Positions 13,431 through 25,732 are shown, counted from the stretch's first letter. The stretch is 64,000 bases of DNA from Nepenthes gracilis (GCA_033239525.1 BSYO01000036.1:9198126-9262125); one strand, 5' to 3'. The notes: generated from the letters alone by a model not told the origin. Program-made: numbers and translations.

Positions 13431-13650
13431 GAAGGAGAAGGAGATTCTCATGAGGGGCGACGGTGAGGCGAAGGAGATAGGTGTGCTGGCAATGAAGGAG
13501 ATAATGGCAAAATTGGATAGGAAGGAGAAGTAGATTCTCATGAGGGGCGACGGTGAGGCGAAGGAGATAGGTGTGCTGGTAATGAAGGAGATCATGGCGA
13601 AATTGGATAAGAAGAGGAGAAGGAGAAGGAGAAGGAGAAGGAGAAACGTC
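13431..13650. repeat. 90-bp direct duplication plus GGAGAA simple repeat
   Basis: Two near-identical 90-bp units lie at 13431-13520 and 13521-13610, differing at a handful of positions, followed by a short GGAGAA run to about 13645. The unit length is a multiple of three, so the minus-strand frame 13755-13396 stays open and shows a repeated 30-residue block with YLLRLTVAPHENLLLL. No known domain; probably a chance open frame. Confidence 0.75.
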
Positions 13651-13963
13651 GAACGAATGTAAAGAAATAATGTGAAGTTGGTGAAGAATATGCGGCAGAG
13701 ATGGCAATTGCATGGTTTTTGACCGTGAAAAAAAATGCAGCGGCCATGATTTCAAATTTGGAGGCGTGGTTTCAAGTCTTCAAGTTTTTGCGGCAGTAGG
13801 GTTTAGGAGTGGTATAATGGTAATTACGTTGAAAATAAATATTTCTTAAATATAATAAATAAATAATATTAAAAAAATTTAGTTTTTTATTTCCCACTTT
13901 GGACCCTTTATTTTTTTAATTATTTTAAAATAAGTATTTTTATTTTTTCTAAAAAAAGATGAT

Positions 13964-14130
13964 GTAATATTATTTATATATCTGTCTATATACCTATTTA
14001 TATCAAAATTATTAACAGTAGATTTGGGTCACACTTTATTTTGATTTTTTTTCTTCTCTTTTCATCTTTCTTTACCAATTTTAATAATTTTGATACAAAT
14101 ATGTATATAGTTAGATGTATGAATATTAAT
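13964..14130. mobile_element. Foldback MITE-like element, copy 1
   Basis: The ends form long imperfect inverted repeats of about 48 bp: the left arm TAATATTATTTATATAT... runs to CAAAATTATTA near 14013, and the right arm from 14082 is its approximate reverse complement. The centre is about 65 bp. A related palindrome is at 60822-60944. No coding capacity. The superfamily is undetermined because target duplications in AT-rich flanks are not convincing. Confidence 0.5.
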
Positions 14131-15213
14131 TTTTAAATCAAAATAACAAAAAAAATTGAGAAAATAACAGTCTGTGAAAACTATAAACCGATAAAATTGT
14201 CTGTTTTTTGTGACACCTACTCAATATCAATATGTAAGAATTACCCAAAAAAAAAAAAAGTTGCATAATATCAAATAAAATATTGCAAAAAATAAAATTT
14301 CCAATTAAAGTGACGAGGACAACTTGTGAACAAAATATAAGACAAAAAATAATTTTTAAAGTAGATGAATCAATGTGAACAAAAATTCCAAAATATTAAT
14401 GAAATAATGTGCATAATATCAAATAAGCAAAATTTGCCTTAGAAAAATAAATGAATAAAAATAACGATAAACTATCGAATAATTAAACACTGAGTTGCAC
14501 CTTGAAGTATTAACCAGGACCGTTGGATCCAAGGTGATCCAACCGTCCTCCTTTTTTGGTAAAAAAAAATGTAAAATAACTTTTTATGAAAAATTTTTAA
14601 ATGTTAAAGTATCATAATATCTTTGTTATAAAATCAAAACATGAAACTACTATCATGATTTTATAAACTCTTAATGAGCCGAGTCCTCCTTTCATATGTG
14701 AAGGTTTGGGATTTTCATTGTATCTTGTGATAAATAACCACCCCAGTTACCTTTTCCTTCCTTATTTACTTGATTTGCTTTAAAATATTTTTTCAGGAAA
14801 ATATTTGATTGATTTTGTATATTTTGTGTCACAACCTCTATATAAATAGATAATAATAATAATAATATTTAAATAACAAAAATTTATAAATAATTAAAAC
14901 CCAATGAACGGAAAATTGGTTGGACATATCATACCAAACCCCAAAAACTTAATAGTAGATACATAAATTTAGTTGAACTAATCTCGTTGAACCTCCAAAT
15001 AATATAAGAACGTGATCAAATCTAAAATTTTTATAAAAAAAAAATATCTAACCAAATATTCAAATTATCGCTCAATAAAGCCATACCAAAACATCCATAG
15101 AATAAAGCATCTCAAAATTAACAAATAGTAGAATTTAAATTATTCATAATCCAATACACAAAATACCAAACACTCAAAATAGGAATATAAATAATAAAAA
15201 TTCATCATCAATC
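14131..15213. other. AT-rich spacer, no gene seen
   Basis: High AT content with several poly-A/T runs and no frame with recognisable coding character. It ends where the Tat-like LTR begins. Confidence 0.5.
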
Positions 15214-16383
15214 TGATGCGTTATGGATCCGAATTTTAGACGGATTCGGGTTTAGTTGTTTCTTAGATTTGTGTGGATGTCAGGTCCAGTTTTCGTCCTG
15301 TATGCCTGGATCCTGTACACCACAATAGAAGACAAGAAATAAAAAAAACGATGAGATTTACTATTCGATTTATCCTCCGACACTCAAGTCAGTAATCTGC
15401 TTTTCAAGATGAAGAAGGTAAAAACAGATGATGTTGGAATGAATGCTGGGAAGGGGATTTAAGAGTCTAAATCGGAGGTGCACTCCTTGTGGAGTGGCTT
15501 AGGTCGTAGTGCGCTCATGGAGAGCGGCTTCTCTAATCACCGGGTTCATTGGGAACGAGTAGTGGAAAACAGAATAGTGATGGATTGCTTGAGAAATGGA
15601 ACGCTTATCCGAGTTCGAGTATTCCAGAGAGCGTGCCTTTGGAGTGCGTCCTAGGGCTTTTATAGCCGTCCAGACTTCATCACCTTCCTTAGATGGCGAG
15701 GTGGGTTGTTAGCCGTCTGAAGGGATCCTTTCCATTCCTCATGAGGATGCAGGCGCCATTCAGGGCTGTAATGGTCGGGAAAGAGGATTTCCTCCTCTAC
15801 GAAGATGTCGTATACCGTGAATGTTGAAACTTTCGTTGTGAGTTGCGTGCTAATTTGAGAGCTTTCCTTTTGGGATGTGCTCTAATTTCAGGGCTTCTGT
15901 TATAGAGGAGGTTGTCATATGGGGAGATCCTCAGCATCACAACCAATTAGAGCAGATGACAGTTGCATACAGGAAAGGGCTTGTGGGTCGATTTCGGTTT
16001 CGGTCATGTCTATTTTGGGCCGCATCAGCAGCTTGAGAACCTTCTCTGGTCAATTGGGACGTTGACCATCCTTTGGGCAAATGTGTTTCAATACTTTTTG
16101 GACTGCTTGCTTCTTTGGGCGGGCAAGCTCCAGCCGTCTCGATCACTAGTCTCCCATATCGGTGGCCCGAATTTTCAACCTCCGGCATGTTCCTAATGGG
16201 ACATGAATGGCCGTGCTATCTCCTCAAGTCTGACCAAGATTTCATTTTTCATTGTTCTCGGTGTGACTCCCATATTTTTTCAATTATTTGCGATTTGTCC
16301 GGTTGTTTGGTCCTTTGGCGTTTAGCACTTCGCTTGCTTCCCCACGTGCTATAAATCAAAAACTTTGACGTTTCTCAGCATCA
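15214..16383 (-). repeat. 3' LTR of the 15.2-18.4 kb Tat-like element
   Basis: On the minus strand it starts TGATGCTGAGAAACG at 16383 and ends GGATCCATAACGCATCA at 15214. The same terminal sequence type ends the LTRs at 24406 and 59175. Internal similarity to 59175-60092 includes the blocks around 15476-15560 and 59400-59510. Confidence 0.7.
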
Positions 16384-16394
16384 TCCCCCTCATT
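16384..16394 (-). other. Polypurine tract of the 15.2-18.4 kb element
   Basis: The minus strand reads AATGAGGGGGA immediately before the LTR start TGATGC. It occupies the same position as GTGTGGGGGGCTAG before the LTR at 25732 and ATGAGGGACTAG before the LTR at 40213. Confidence 0.6.
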
Positions 16395-17524
16395 AATCGA
16401 TGAGATGTTGTGGGAGCGTGACATTATTGGGGAGCTTATTGCTCCGATCATTGGCTCTGAGCTTGTGCTGTTCGCGTTCTCTGTTGTTGTGGTCTCGAGT
16501 CATGGTGCCCGGTCTGCTTTGGTCACTCCTTTTCATGCGGTGGGCTGCTTTGGTCATCCCTTTTCGTGCAGGTGGTGACTGAAAAGGTTTAAATTCACAT
16601 TCGAATCTCGGCACTTCTCTTGAGAGCTTAGAGAAGGATCTTCAGGACGAGTTGCTTATGTATTACTCTCTTTCTCTTTCCCCGTCACAGTTGTTTCGTT
16701 GTATAATTGCCTTTGAAGGTTGTGTAACTTGTAAGGAGAAAGTTAATTAGAAAACTTGCAGCTATTTATATGAACAATTTCTCTGTTACTTCCTTGACTT
16801 TCGTTGCCGTGAACATCTTGTTACTTCTATTGTTGTCAATATTATTATTTTGTGCTTCGGAATGGCTAAGGAGTTGTGGGTCCTGGTCGGGCTTCTTGAT
16901 ATATGGAAAGGTTGTAGTTTTAGAGTCGAATGGCCTTGCCCGAAGAAAGCAATGAGAAAGTTGACCGGCTGTGTTGACCAGACCACTGTGATCCGGAGAG
17001 TGGGGCAAAGTCGAAACGTTAGTTGACCGGTCTCATGGACCAAACCGCTAGGATCTGGAGAGAAAACGGGTTGAAATGACCATTGACCGGCTTCGTTGAC
17101 CAAATTGCTGGAATCTGGAGAGAAACCAGAGCCAGAATGGCGGTTGACTTGCTTTGTTGACCGGCTGGATTCCAGTGAATAAATGGAGTTAATGTATTGA
17201 CTTATTCTGCCACTGGCTGGGCACTCGATGAGTTTCTGAGCCACTTGGGAACTCGTGCTTCTCTGTGTAACTCGTTTTTTGCCACATGTCATTGCAGAGA
17301 GCGACTGTAATCCCGGCAATAAATGCGACGGGAGATTCGACTTGACTTTGTTTTCTCTAGATTCGACACATGTTCGGTATAATTGTCATGCCTTTTCGAG
17401 CGCTACTTCCGTTTTGGCGACGAAGAACTTCATAAGAACGAAGAGGCAGATTAAATCTTCTTCCTACCCCTTCTTTCACATCACTTCTAATCCGGTTCTA
17501 TTACCACTTAGTTTGCTTGCTTCC
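16395..17524 (+). promoter_or_regulatory. Putative promoter/leader of antisense ORF with TTGAC(C/T) repeats
   Basis: Between the purine tract and the antisense start codon there are eight TTGACC or TTGACT hexamers on the plus strand, starting at 16971, 16984, 17023, 17083, 17096, 17144, 17157 and 17197. They fall in four imperfect tandem units spaced 52, 60 and 61 bp apart, each also holding a GGATCTGGAGAGA-like block. TTGAC(C/T) is the core of the W-box bound by plant WRKY factors. Promoter function is inferred from position and from matching arrangements in two other elements. Confidence 0.5.
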
Positions 17525-18419
17525 ATGGCACACACTGTAAATGCGACTTGCTCCATTGTTGGTTCCAGCGATATCAGAGCCCTCTACATACAGTACAACA
17601 TCGTGAGTTCCATTGTATTTGTTATTCCAAGGAAGCACAATAGGGCTTGCTCCCCACCAGAGGGATACAGTGCTGTTTATGAGGCTCACTTGCAGAGTGG
17701 GCTTCATCTCTGTATTCCCGAGGAGTTGCTTTGCATTTTCCAAGCCCTTCGGGTCCCCATCGCGAGGCTCCACTCAAATGCTGTGCGCTACCTATGTTCG
17801 CTCTACATTTTCTTCCACCACCATTTGCGGATGTTGACTGTGAAGGTGGTAAGAGTCATTTTTCGGTTTACTCAGAGTGGAGATTGGATCTCCCTCTCTC
17901 CCAGGGAGTTGCGCATCAGCAATGTTATCTATGAGCTCATGAAGAATTGGAAGGGTCGGTTCTACTATATAAGGGTTTTTGACGATTGGCCCTTATCTAA
18001 GGATTGGGGTAATGTGCCCAAGGTCCTAACCGGGAGGCCCTCATGAGAGGTGGAGGTTATTGAGCCTCTATTGAAGTTGGTGCGGGAGCATCCAGATGAG
18101 TTCAGGAGGGACCCCCTGATATCCCATGAGGAGGTCAGGCGAGCTCGTTGGGGTTCACCTTCACTGGTCCAGAAGTCAAAGGCTCTGCCGCTGGTACCAT
18201 CCCAGCCTAAGAGGAAAGTTGGGGCTCTGGTTATTTGGGACCCTCTTGGTAGCCCATCTAGAAAACGGGTTGCACCCGCTTTGCCTTCCTCCTCATCCTC
18301 CACCACCACTAATTTTCACAAGGCCGGACGCCTGGCGGGCATTGGTGAGCAGTCTTGGGTGGAGACTCCCATCAATCTTTCAAATTTGGGCGTTATGGAA
18401 GTCACTGCTGGAGGCCTAT
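17525..18419 (+). pseudogene. Antisense ORF of Tat-like element, Transposase_28-like domain (3' truncated)
   Basis: The frame starts with ATG at 17525 (MAHTVNATC) and runs to an in-frame TGA at 18044-18046, then continues in the same frame to 18419. The protein shows the signature found in plant putative gypsy-type transposon proteins (Transposase_28-like): DIRALYIQYNI near residue 17, then PPEGYSAVYEAHLQSGLHL, ARLHSNAVRYLC, DWISLSPRELR, and after the stop HPDEFRRDPLISHEE and RWGSPS. A Pro/Ser-rich linker begins near 18250. It is cut off by the LTR starting at 18420, so the coiled-coil part seen in the sister copies is absent. It lies antisense to its host element. The open frame upstream of 17525 is probably leader, since homology with the other copies begins at the ATG. 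Confidence 0.7.
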
Positions 18420-20727
18420 TGTCATAATTCAGAAACACAATATATGTAGATCTAAAATAATATATTCAATTAATCATAAAAACCTAACCCGGGCGTGGTA
18501 ATCTGAATACATACGAGACTCAATATAATAAAATTCGTACAAAATCTCATCGGATATAAATTTGGATAATAAAATAGATGACCTACTATACAAATATTGT
18601 AAGGGATGTATCCAAATATAACACCAACTCATCAATATAAAGAAATAACTCAAATATATCTCATACAAGGAACAAGACCTTCATCCGGCCATAAACAATA
18701 ACCATAATATGCCCTCAAGATCAAAAATATACCAAACATAAATATCTCCACTCACTAATAGAGATATGCTGCGTTAAATCACGTCCGAACTCCTACAAGC
18801 GTATCCATGCCGCTAGTCTGAAGGGATAAAATATAAAAACGTGAACCGATGACTTAACAAGTATTATCATCGCATAAAATAGTACACATAAATAAGAGAA
18901 AGGGATATCACACAACAACCATGTAAAATAAAATACAATGTCTGTGAAGTCCATAAAAATCGAGGAAATGTCTCGTACTAAATTATCGTCTGTATCAAAT
19001 AGTCCCTCCGTGATATAATCATAACAAATAGCGATTTGGTCAAATATCATAAACGATATCATATCATAAGATCTGAGGTCACATCACACAATCATAATCG
19101 TCCCCACATCTGTGTGGGACACATACCATCGTTCGGATCCAAATCTCATATCTCAAATGCTGAAATCAAAGAAAATATCCAAACCAAAATATTTAAATAT
19201 AAAATATGTTTCAGGGTTTAACACATTAATACGTACGAGACATTCTTATCGTCCATCCGTGGGTCAAACCATGTATCTCAAATCATAATCCACGCAAATA
19301 CATACAAAATATAAAGTATGCACGAAATTGAAGAACCAAAAATTAATAATATCAACTTAAAGAAGGGTTACCATCGTCCGAAAACTATGGATATATCAGC
19401 GACAATTTAAGCAAGCAGCTCAAGGCCCGGCTACGGTCTAGGCTAGCAGTTTAGGGCCATCAATGTATTTTGTTTTCCATAAACTAGGAACCTGCTCATT
19501 ATATTTTACCACCTGCGATTTTGGATACAATATCAAGTTTAGTTATATATTAGGACATCCAAATGTATTAGTTTTTCGTCAATTTCTTACGATAATTCTC
19601 ACTAAAATGTATGGGGCAGGTCAACTACAACAAAGCTCACCTTCCTACCGGTGGAAGGGAGATCGCATATCACACACATCCCCGTCGGAACTAAACGTCC
19701 CTGTCGGGAGTGGTACCAAATATCTCATGCCTCGGATCACATATAACGACCTCTCGGGTCTCGAACTGCCATGGTCTCATAGTGACCCCACCCTTGACAG
19801 TATGTATGTGGACAGATACACGGCCTGGTTCATGGTCAACAACATACAGATATACAAATATACATATATACTGTTCGAGTGTCCGAAAATCCTCCAAAGC
19901 ATAAATACCAGTGTGAAACGATCGAATGACTAGTAAAACATACGGGCATGTATAGATTAAATAGATGGGGTGTATAAAAATAACATGCATGTTAATAAAA
20001 TCTTCGAACAATGATCAAGTATTATCAGACATGAAATCAGTTTAAGGATAGGTTTAGAAGATATTTGCCTCGACTTTATACTTTACAAATTTGAAGAAAG
20101 GATATCTCGAAGTACTAGAATTGTGCGTCTCTCTTTCCAACTTTGCCTCTTTCTCTCTCTACCAGCGCACTTTCTCTATCCTCTGCATTGCGCTGCCTCA
20201 CCTGCGACTGTCGCTGCCTCACCCGTGAGTCGCTGCGGCTTCTGCCTACTCTCGTGGCCCTCGTCCTTCATTGGAGAGCTCTCTCTCTCCTCTTAGTGCA
20301 CACTGCTGCCACTGCAGCCCCTGTCTCTGCACAATCCTCTACTGTGCGCACCACCGTCGCGCCACGCACCACCACCACACTGATTTGGCATCACTGCGCC
20401 GATATCCTCTCTCTGGTCGACGCAAAGCCGGCACCACTACCCCTCTCTCTTCTGCGCGAGCCGTCTTGCCACTTCCCACGGCCGCAGCAGACCATCTGTG
20501 CACGTCCTCGTTCACGTGCACCTCGAACAACTGTCGAAACCCTCCTTCTCTCTCCTCTTCTCCCTTCTCATCCTTCTCACCTCTTCTTCTCCTTCTTCAC
20601 GCTCAAAACACTCTCCCTCTCTCTCTTCCTTTCCCCCTTTATTTTCCTTTTCCTTTTTCCCTCTTCCATTCCTTTTTCTTTCCCCAACTTCCACGGCACG
20701 CCTCTCCTTCCTCCTTTATTATCATCC

Positions 20728-20789
<62 letters not shown>

Positions 20790-20980
20790 TTTATTCTTTT
20801 TTTTTTATTTCAAAATCAAATTGATGCTCGAACGAGAGTATGGACGCATCTTGGGTATCAGTCCAATTAATCTAAATATCCTCTAAAATTTTATAATATT
20901 TAATTAATTTTTAACGCATCCATATTACCCAAAATAATAAATAATTTTAGTTAAATCAAATAAAAATTCAGGATATTATA
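18420..20980 (-). repeat. 3' LTR of the 18.4-23.6 kb gypsy element (about 2.56 kb)
   Basis: The plus strand opens TGTCATAATTC, related to TGTTATGAATTC at 10167, and ends in an AT-rich block matching 12040-12155. The interior matches 11210-11400 at 19481-19620. It is longer than the sister LTR because of a TTA microsatellite and a CT-rich block at 20120-20720. The open frame 20143-20886, with a long poly-Tyr tail, is an artefact of these repeats. Confidence 0.65.
20728..20788. repeat. (TTA)n microsatellite
   Basis: About 20 uninterrupted TTA/ATT triplets inside the LTR. It likely varies in length between individuals. Confidence 0.95.
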
Positions 20981-23480
20981 TTCTTCCAACTTATAAAAAT
21001 TTCATCATCAAAATGTATGCAATCAATCCTCAAACAGATAAAGACAATTCTTTCAAACTTAACCTTAACCAAATGATTCCTTCGAAAATATGATCCAACA
21101 CCTAATCTTTTTTATCTTAAAATATGAGCTGAAATCCTAACATAAACAGCTTCTCAAAATTAGCAACAACTCACACTTGATCACAGACAAAGGATCATTC
21201 ATGTATTTTCTTAGCATACATGCATAAAATACATCACAACGATCCACCAAATTCGAGGTAATGCCAATCCATAGGTCATCTCTCCGATTCACCGAAAACC
21301 TCAAATGGACTAATGAATCTCAACCTCAATATATCATTCGCCCTCAAAACTCGAAATTCTTTTGCAATCTCATCATCTCGTCGACATACCAACGAGCCAA
21401 TTTAATCCATTCAATACATTATCCGAATTGGCAATGAATGAGCCAACATCGTCAACCAATCCACAAATACCCAAACCACATTAATATGTCTCACGGTCCT
21501 CGACAACCCCGAAACCAAAATCCATGGAGGCTTCTCCTTCATAATTCACAACCTCGATATTCAGAATATAATTTCTTTTTAAAAAACAAAGCATTTCACC
21601 TGCTTTGACATTAAGATTTGCCAGAGGCTTACTACCCAAAGCTTTGGCAACTCCCTCATACACGAGATGTCCAACACTACAACTCATCACTCAAATTCAT
21701 TTCTTTCGAAATCACAGACTACACCTGGAGACACAACAATACTATTTTCAATCATCCAGAAAGCAATCACATAGAGTAGCTCTTTATTCTATTCGGCATC
21801 ACCCATGAAACATCAAAGATACATCAAATTCGAAGACTTTCGAACCAAAATATCAGCAATAATATCTGTCTTCTTAGCTGATGATACATCTCATAAGCAT
21901 AATCACTTAACAACCTCACCAACCTATGCTATCACTTGATTGACTTCTCTTGATTGACATCAAAACTGACCATTACAGTCCTTAAGTGAATCTACCCGTT
22001 TACACTGCAGCATAGTCAACTCCATTTTTGTGAAATAATTTTCTCAAACATTTATGATCAAATTAAACCATAACTATCTCCATACAAATAATATTTCTAA
22101 ATCCTCAAAGTAAAGACCTCAACTGCTAACTCCAAACCATGGGTGGAGGAATTTTGATCATAGACTTTTAACTGACTTAACCCACATGCAACCACATGAA
22201 TGCGTTATATCAGAATTCAACCTCAATTCTTCCTCGAAAGCATCACAACTTACTATAGATTAACTTAATCCATCAGGGATCAACCAAACCGACATTGTAG
22301 ACCATCCGCCCTTCATCTCCCTTTTGAAAGCTCTCCTCACAATTCCAATAAACACCAACCGCTTCTAAGCCAAATGGCGACCAGACACTGTAATTCTCTA
22401 GGAATCATCAACAATTCACTTATCAAATTCAGTTGGACCTAAGAACTACGCACTCCATGACGTTCGCTAGCCTTTCCCAATCAGCCACCGAAGAAATATC
22501 ATGCCCAAAAAATACTTTCTCCAACCAAACTTGCATCTCCTCAAATAGGCAAACAATTCACTACCTTTCACAATCTATGATGTAGTCTTCAACAGATCTC
22601 ATGCCCCTCATAATCCTCGAACAAATCAGTATACCATTAATGAAACCATCACAAAATTAACCAAAATATGGCTAAAAGATCTGAATCCTCGATCCACAAA
22701 AGACGCCAATGAAATCACTATCCCGAAAGGCATCCCCAAAACTCCCAACGGTCGTACATTTATCCTGAAGGCTGTTTCCGGCACAATCTCCCACTCATCT
22801 TTAATTGATGATATTCCGAATGAAAATTGGCTTTTGAAAATGTCGAACCCTTGTAATAGACCAAACGAATCACCTATCAATTTCCATTCCTTGCTTATCA
22901 AATAAGTCATCTTCCAAATGAATTAAATTTTTTTATAATAGTCCATACATAACCTCATTGATTCATCTCACTTATCCCAGAAACGCTAAAGCACCACATG
23001 GCCAAATACTCGGCTGATACCTCATTGATTCTGTGCAGGATCTTCAAAATTGGTGTCAATCCCGACACAACCTCAAAAGTAACATCAATTTAATGATCAA
23101 AAGATAATTCAGACTATTCTTTTCCTCTATAAAAACATCCTTAAATTTTTATAAGATCAGAAAATTCTTAATGTCCACTGAATAACTCCCAAATGTGGTA
23201 ACATATGCCAAATAAACTCGACACGTATCTTGATCAAATATTTACAGGCCAAACGATATCAATTTCATCGCTTTTCGATTAGCTATTTCTCATATTCAAA
23301 ATTCATAACCCAAATTATAAATTAGAATATTATTACTGAAATCATCATACTAATAGGGCAACTTGCCAATCAAATCACTCCTAATATCACATCAAAGTCC
23401 TACACCTCAAATAAAATTAGATCAGCTAATCATTTATATCTACAAATCCAGACCGGACACTAGAGTCCACAATTTTTTTT
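20981..23480 (-). pseudogene. Ty3/gypsy pol remnant of the 18.4-23.6 kb element
   Basis: The minus strand is broken in all frames. An RT segment is visible at 22910-22626: KDEWEIVPETAFRINVRPLG matches the usual KxxDIPKTAFRTRYGxYE block and is followed by LGMPFGI, the degraded MPFGL motif. The integrase C-terminal neighbourhood lies near 21180-21350, aligned with the first element by the shared CATACAT...ATACAT(C/T)A...GATCC(A/G)CCAAATTCG pattern. The protease flank is near 23371-23470. No intact catalytic motif remains. Confidence 0.6.
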
Positions 23481-23560
23481 TACACGGCCCGACTAAGCCC
23501 ACCCTGATACAAAAATGGAAATAAACTTTACATCCTACTCACTCACATTTGGATCTGGTT

Positions 23561-24405
23561 ATATACATCGCCGCGCAGTCTCTTCTATGATCGCTAACTT
23601 TAATTATCTCACAGTTTAAGCCAAAGAAATTGATAATTTGTTTTCCTTCTTCTCATATCGTTTGTTGACTTAGACATTAAAGAGTTTATTAGAGAGAAAT
23701 ACTCAGAGCCATTTACTTGTTTGTGGTTTGTAAAACCTTGATTTTATGCTTCTTAGATCAAACTCCTATTTAAGTCTTCATCCATCTGAATCAAACATTA
23801 GTTGATATATACACCAATAGAATCATTAACTTACAGCTTTTGTTTTGTTTTTTTTTGTTTTTTAATTTTTCTCTTGAGGATCAATCAATGAAAAGAGAAA
23901 AAGTTGTCGTCTTTTCGACACGGGTAGTGATTATCATCTCTGCCAAGTCTCCTCCGACGAAGCATTTGATCTAACAAGTTTCTTCATCTTTTATTTTCAT
24001 ATTTTTAAATTTTTTATTTGTGAATGATGTGGTCGGCCAACATCTCTCACGGGAGAAGCATCTCCTACTTCTGCAATCTCAGCCTTTCATTAGAACATTA
24101 ACGGCGGTAATTTTAACTATTTTTTTTTTAAAATAACAAATTAATTAATATTAAAAAATACTATCTATTTTACAATCAGTAATTTATTTATAATTCCCTC
24201 TTTATGTATAAAGTCATGTTAATATTTTTTAATGTTTTTAGAAATCTCAGTCAGTCCTACGTATAAAGATGGTATAGATGGCTCAACTATGAATATTGCA
24301 TTTTATGATAGTTTAAATTAATACTTAAGGCATTGTATAAAATAATAACTAACCTAAACAGAGAATTAATAACTGATACACTACTCTAATTTTCGTTATA
24401 TATAT
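23561..24405. other. AT-rich spacer, no gene seen
   Basis: No coding similarity is recognised. It includes T-rich runs near 23840-23870 and 24118-24130. It ends in TATAT directly before the LTR at 24406. Confidence 0.5.
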
Positions 24406-25732
24406 TGATGCGTACCTGGATCCGACTTCGAACAGATTCGAATTCTTCTGGGTGATGTGAACCGGCTCAGTTCACCGAGAGATTTAATCCAGCTTACACC
24501 ACTAAAACGAGACAAGAGGTCGGCGTTAACGGCAGGAGGTAATCCATAGAAAATACTCCGACGCTCAAGTCGATGTGACCTTCAATGGAAGGAACTGAAA
24601 GATAGAGAGAGCAATGGGAGATGGGAAGAGAGTGCTTTGTTCTAGATGTCAGAGAGGCGCAGGGCCTTTCTCGTATTTAGATGGTGGGAAGGCAGAGAAC
24701 GAGTGTGAAGACCCGTTCGTTGCCTTGGAGTTTGATTGTGTTTGAGAGTTTGGCTGCTGTGAACCAGAGCTTGTTTCTCAGATCACTTAGGGTTTTCTGT
24801 GTCAGTGAAAGCCTGAATGAGAGCACCACTGGAAGCATCCAAGAAAGCATGCCCTGGATGGTGAATCCAGGGCCTCTTTTATGGCAAAGATGGCGATCTT
24901 CTTCCTTTGGAAGGAATGATCGCCCCTGTGATCTGCTGCTGGCCTTCCTTTTGGAGGCTGATACTTATTACCCAATTGTGGAGGATTGTTTTCTTCTGAG
25001 GCGGCCGACCACTTTCCCAGTTGGTTTCTTTCCTTCCCAGCATATTACCGTTTGGGTTCCTTGGCTGGCAAGGAGTTGGGAAGATCTGGCGCCTTCCTTA
25101 TTTGAAGGACACCAATCTTGCTGATATTCCTTTTGAGATCGTGGAATATCCTTGGAGGATCGTGGTTGGCCTTTTTATGATTGGTGGGCCTAAACGGGTC
25201 GGGCAGATTCTTGTTGAAAGGCTTCTTGGGGGCCCACTTGCAAAGCGCCGACGGTCAACGCCGGGTTGGCCCGTCTGCGTGCGTGTTGGCCGCCCTTATG
25301 AAAAGTGTCCGTCGTTAGCCTCCAGGATGGGCTTTGGGCACAGGTAGGCCGGGCCCGTTATTGTAGAAAAGAGCCCTTTTGGGCCCAATGTATGGGCGCG
25401 GAGGCAGTCAACGTCCGAAGTTGGCCGTCGGAGTGTTGGCCGCCCTCGTGGAGAAGAGGAGGAGAGCGGCACGATCAATCCGATGGGGTGGGCGAGAATG
25501 GAATAAGCCCGATCACTGCAGCAAAGCCTCATAGGCCCGTCAGTAGGTCGATATTGAGTTGACCATTTTTGAGTAAGTTGGCGGCCCAGATGGTCAACGC
25601 CCGCCGTTGGCCGCCTTTGAGCTTTCCGGTTCCTGGGCCCATCTTCTTACTGGGCCGTCAAAAATGTTGACTGACCTTCTTGGGCTTCCGTTGACCTTTC
25701 TTTGGGCCAGCCCATTACTGGTGTACCCATCA
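24406..25732 (-). repeat. 3' LTR of the 24.4-28.4 kb Tat-like element
   Basis: 1327 bp. On the minus strand it opens TGATGGGTACACCAGTAATG and closes GGATCCAGGTACGCATCA. The first part (25732-25340) is repeated at 28400-28001. It contains several TTGACC/GGTCAA hexamers. Plus-strand open frames here, such as 24681-25124, are LTR noise. Confidence 0.75.

Larger units (their letters stand above)
15214..18419 (-). mobile_element. Partial Tat-like LTR retrotransposon carrying an antisense gene, interrupted at 18419
   Basis: This holds a 3' LTR (15214-16383 in minus orientation), a polypurine tract, an array of TTGACC repeats and a plus-strand antisense ORF. The orientation follows from the purine tract next to the LTR and from similarity to the element at 24.4-28.4 kb. 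The antisense ORF is cut at 18419 exactly where the LTR of the minus-strand gypsy element begins, so that insertion split this element. Its gag, pol and 5' LTR are not found elsewhere in the window. Confidence 0.65.
18420..23560 (-). mobile_element. Second decayed Ty3/gypsy element of the 6.3-12.2 kb family, minus strand
   Basis: A 3' LTR (20980-18420) is preceded on the minus strand by a pol remnant reaching from about 23480 down to 20981. The text at 21181-21270 resembles 7161-7240, and 23371-23470 resembles 9790-9890, so internal regions align with the first element. The element inserted into the Tat-like copy at 15.2-18.4 kb. No 5' LTR or primer site was found before 24405, so the right end is truncated and approximate. 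Confidence 0.65.

Noticed and set aside
15214..16383. Reading the Tat-like LTRs at 15.2 and 24.4 kb as 5' LTRs in plus orientation, making the adjacent ORF a sense gag
   Set aside because: The sequence beside the inner end is a purine tract on the minus strand, the minus-strand LTR opening TGATGGG matches the plus-strand element at 30279, and the homologous ORF there is antisense.
16400..16955. Leu-rich short frames near 16.4-17.0 kb
   Set aside because: Both strands are open, there are no domain motifs, and they lie in the leader of a retroelement.
17255..17524. N-terminal extension of the antisense ORF at 17525
   Set aside because: Similarity to the sister copies begins at the ATG at 17525; the upstream text is leader with repeat character and no shared residues.
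20143..20886. Long plus-strand open frame with poly-Tyr tail
   Set aside because: It lies inside an LTR; the composition comes from CT-rich DNA and a TTA microsatellite, and overlapping frames on both strands are equally open.
24681..25562. Open frames on plus strand around 24.7-25.6 kb
   Set aside because: They fall within the LTR of the 24.4 kb element, and part of the region is repeated at 28.0-28.4 kb without preserved frame.
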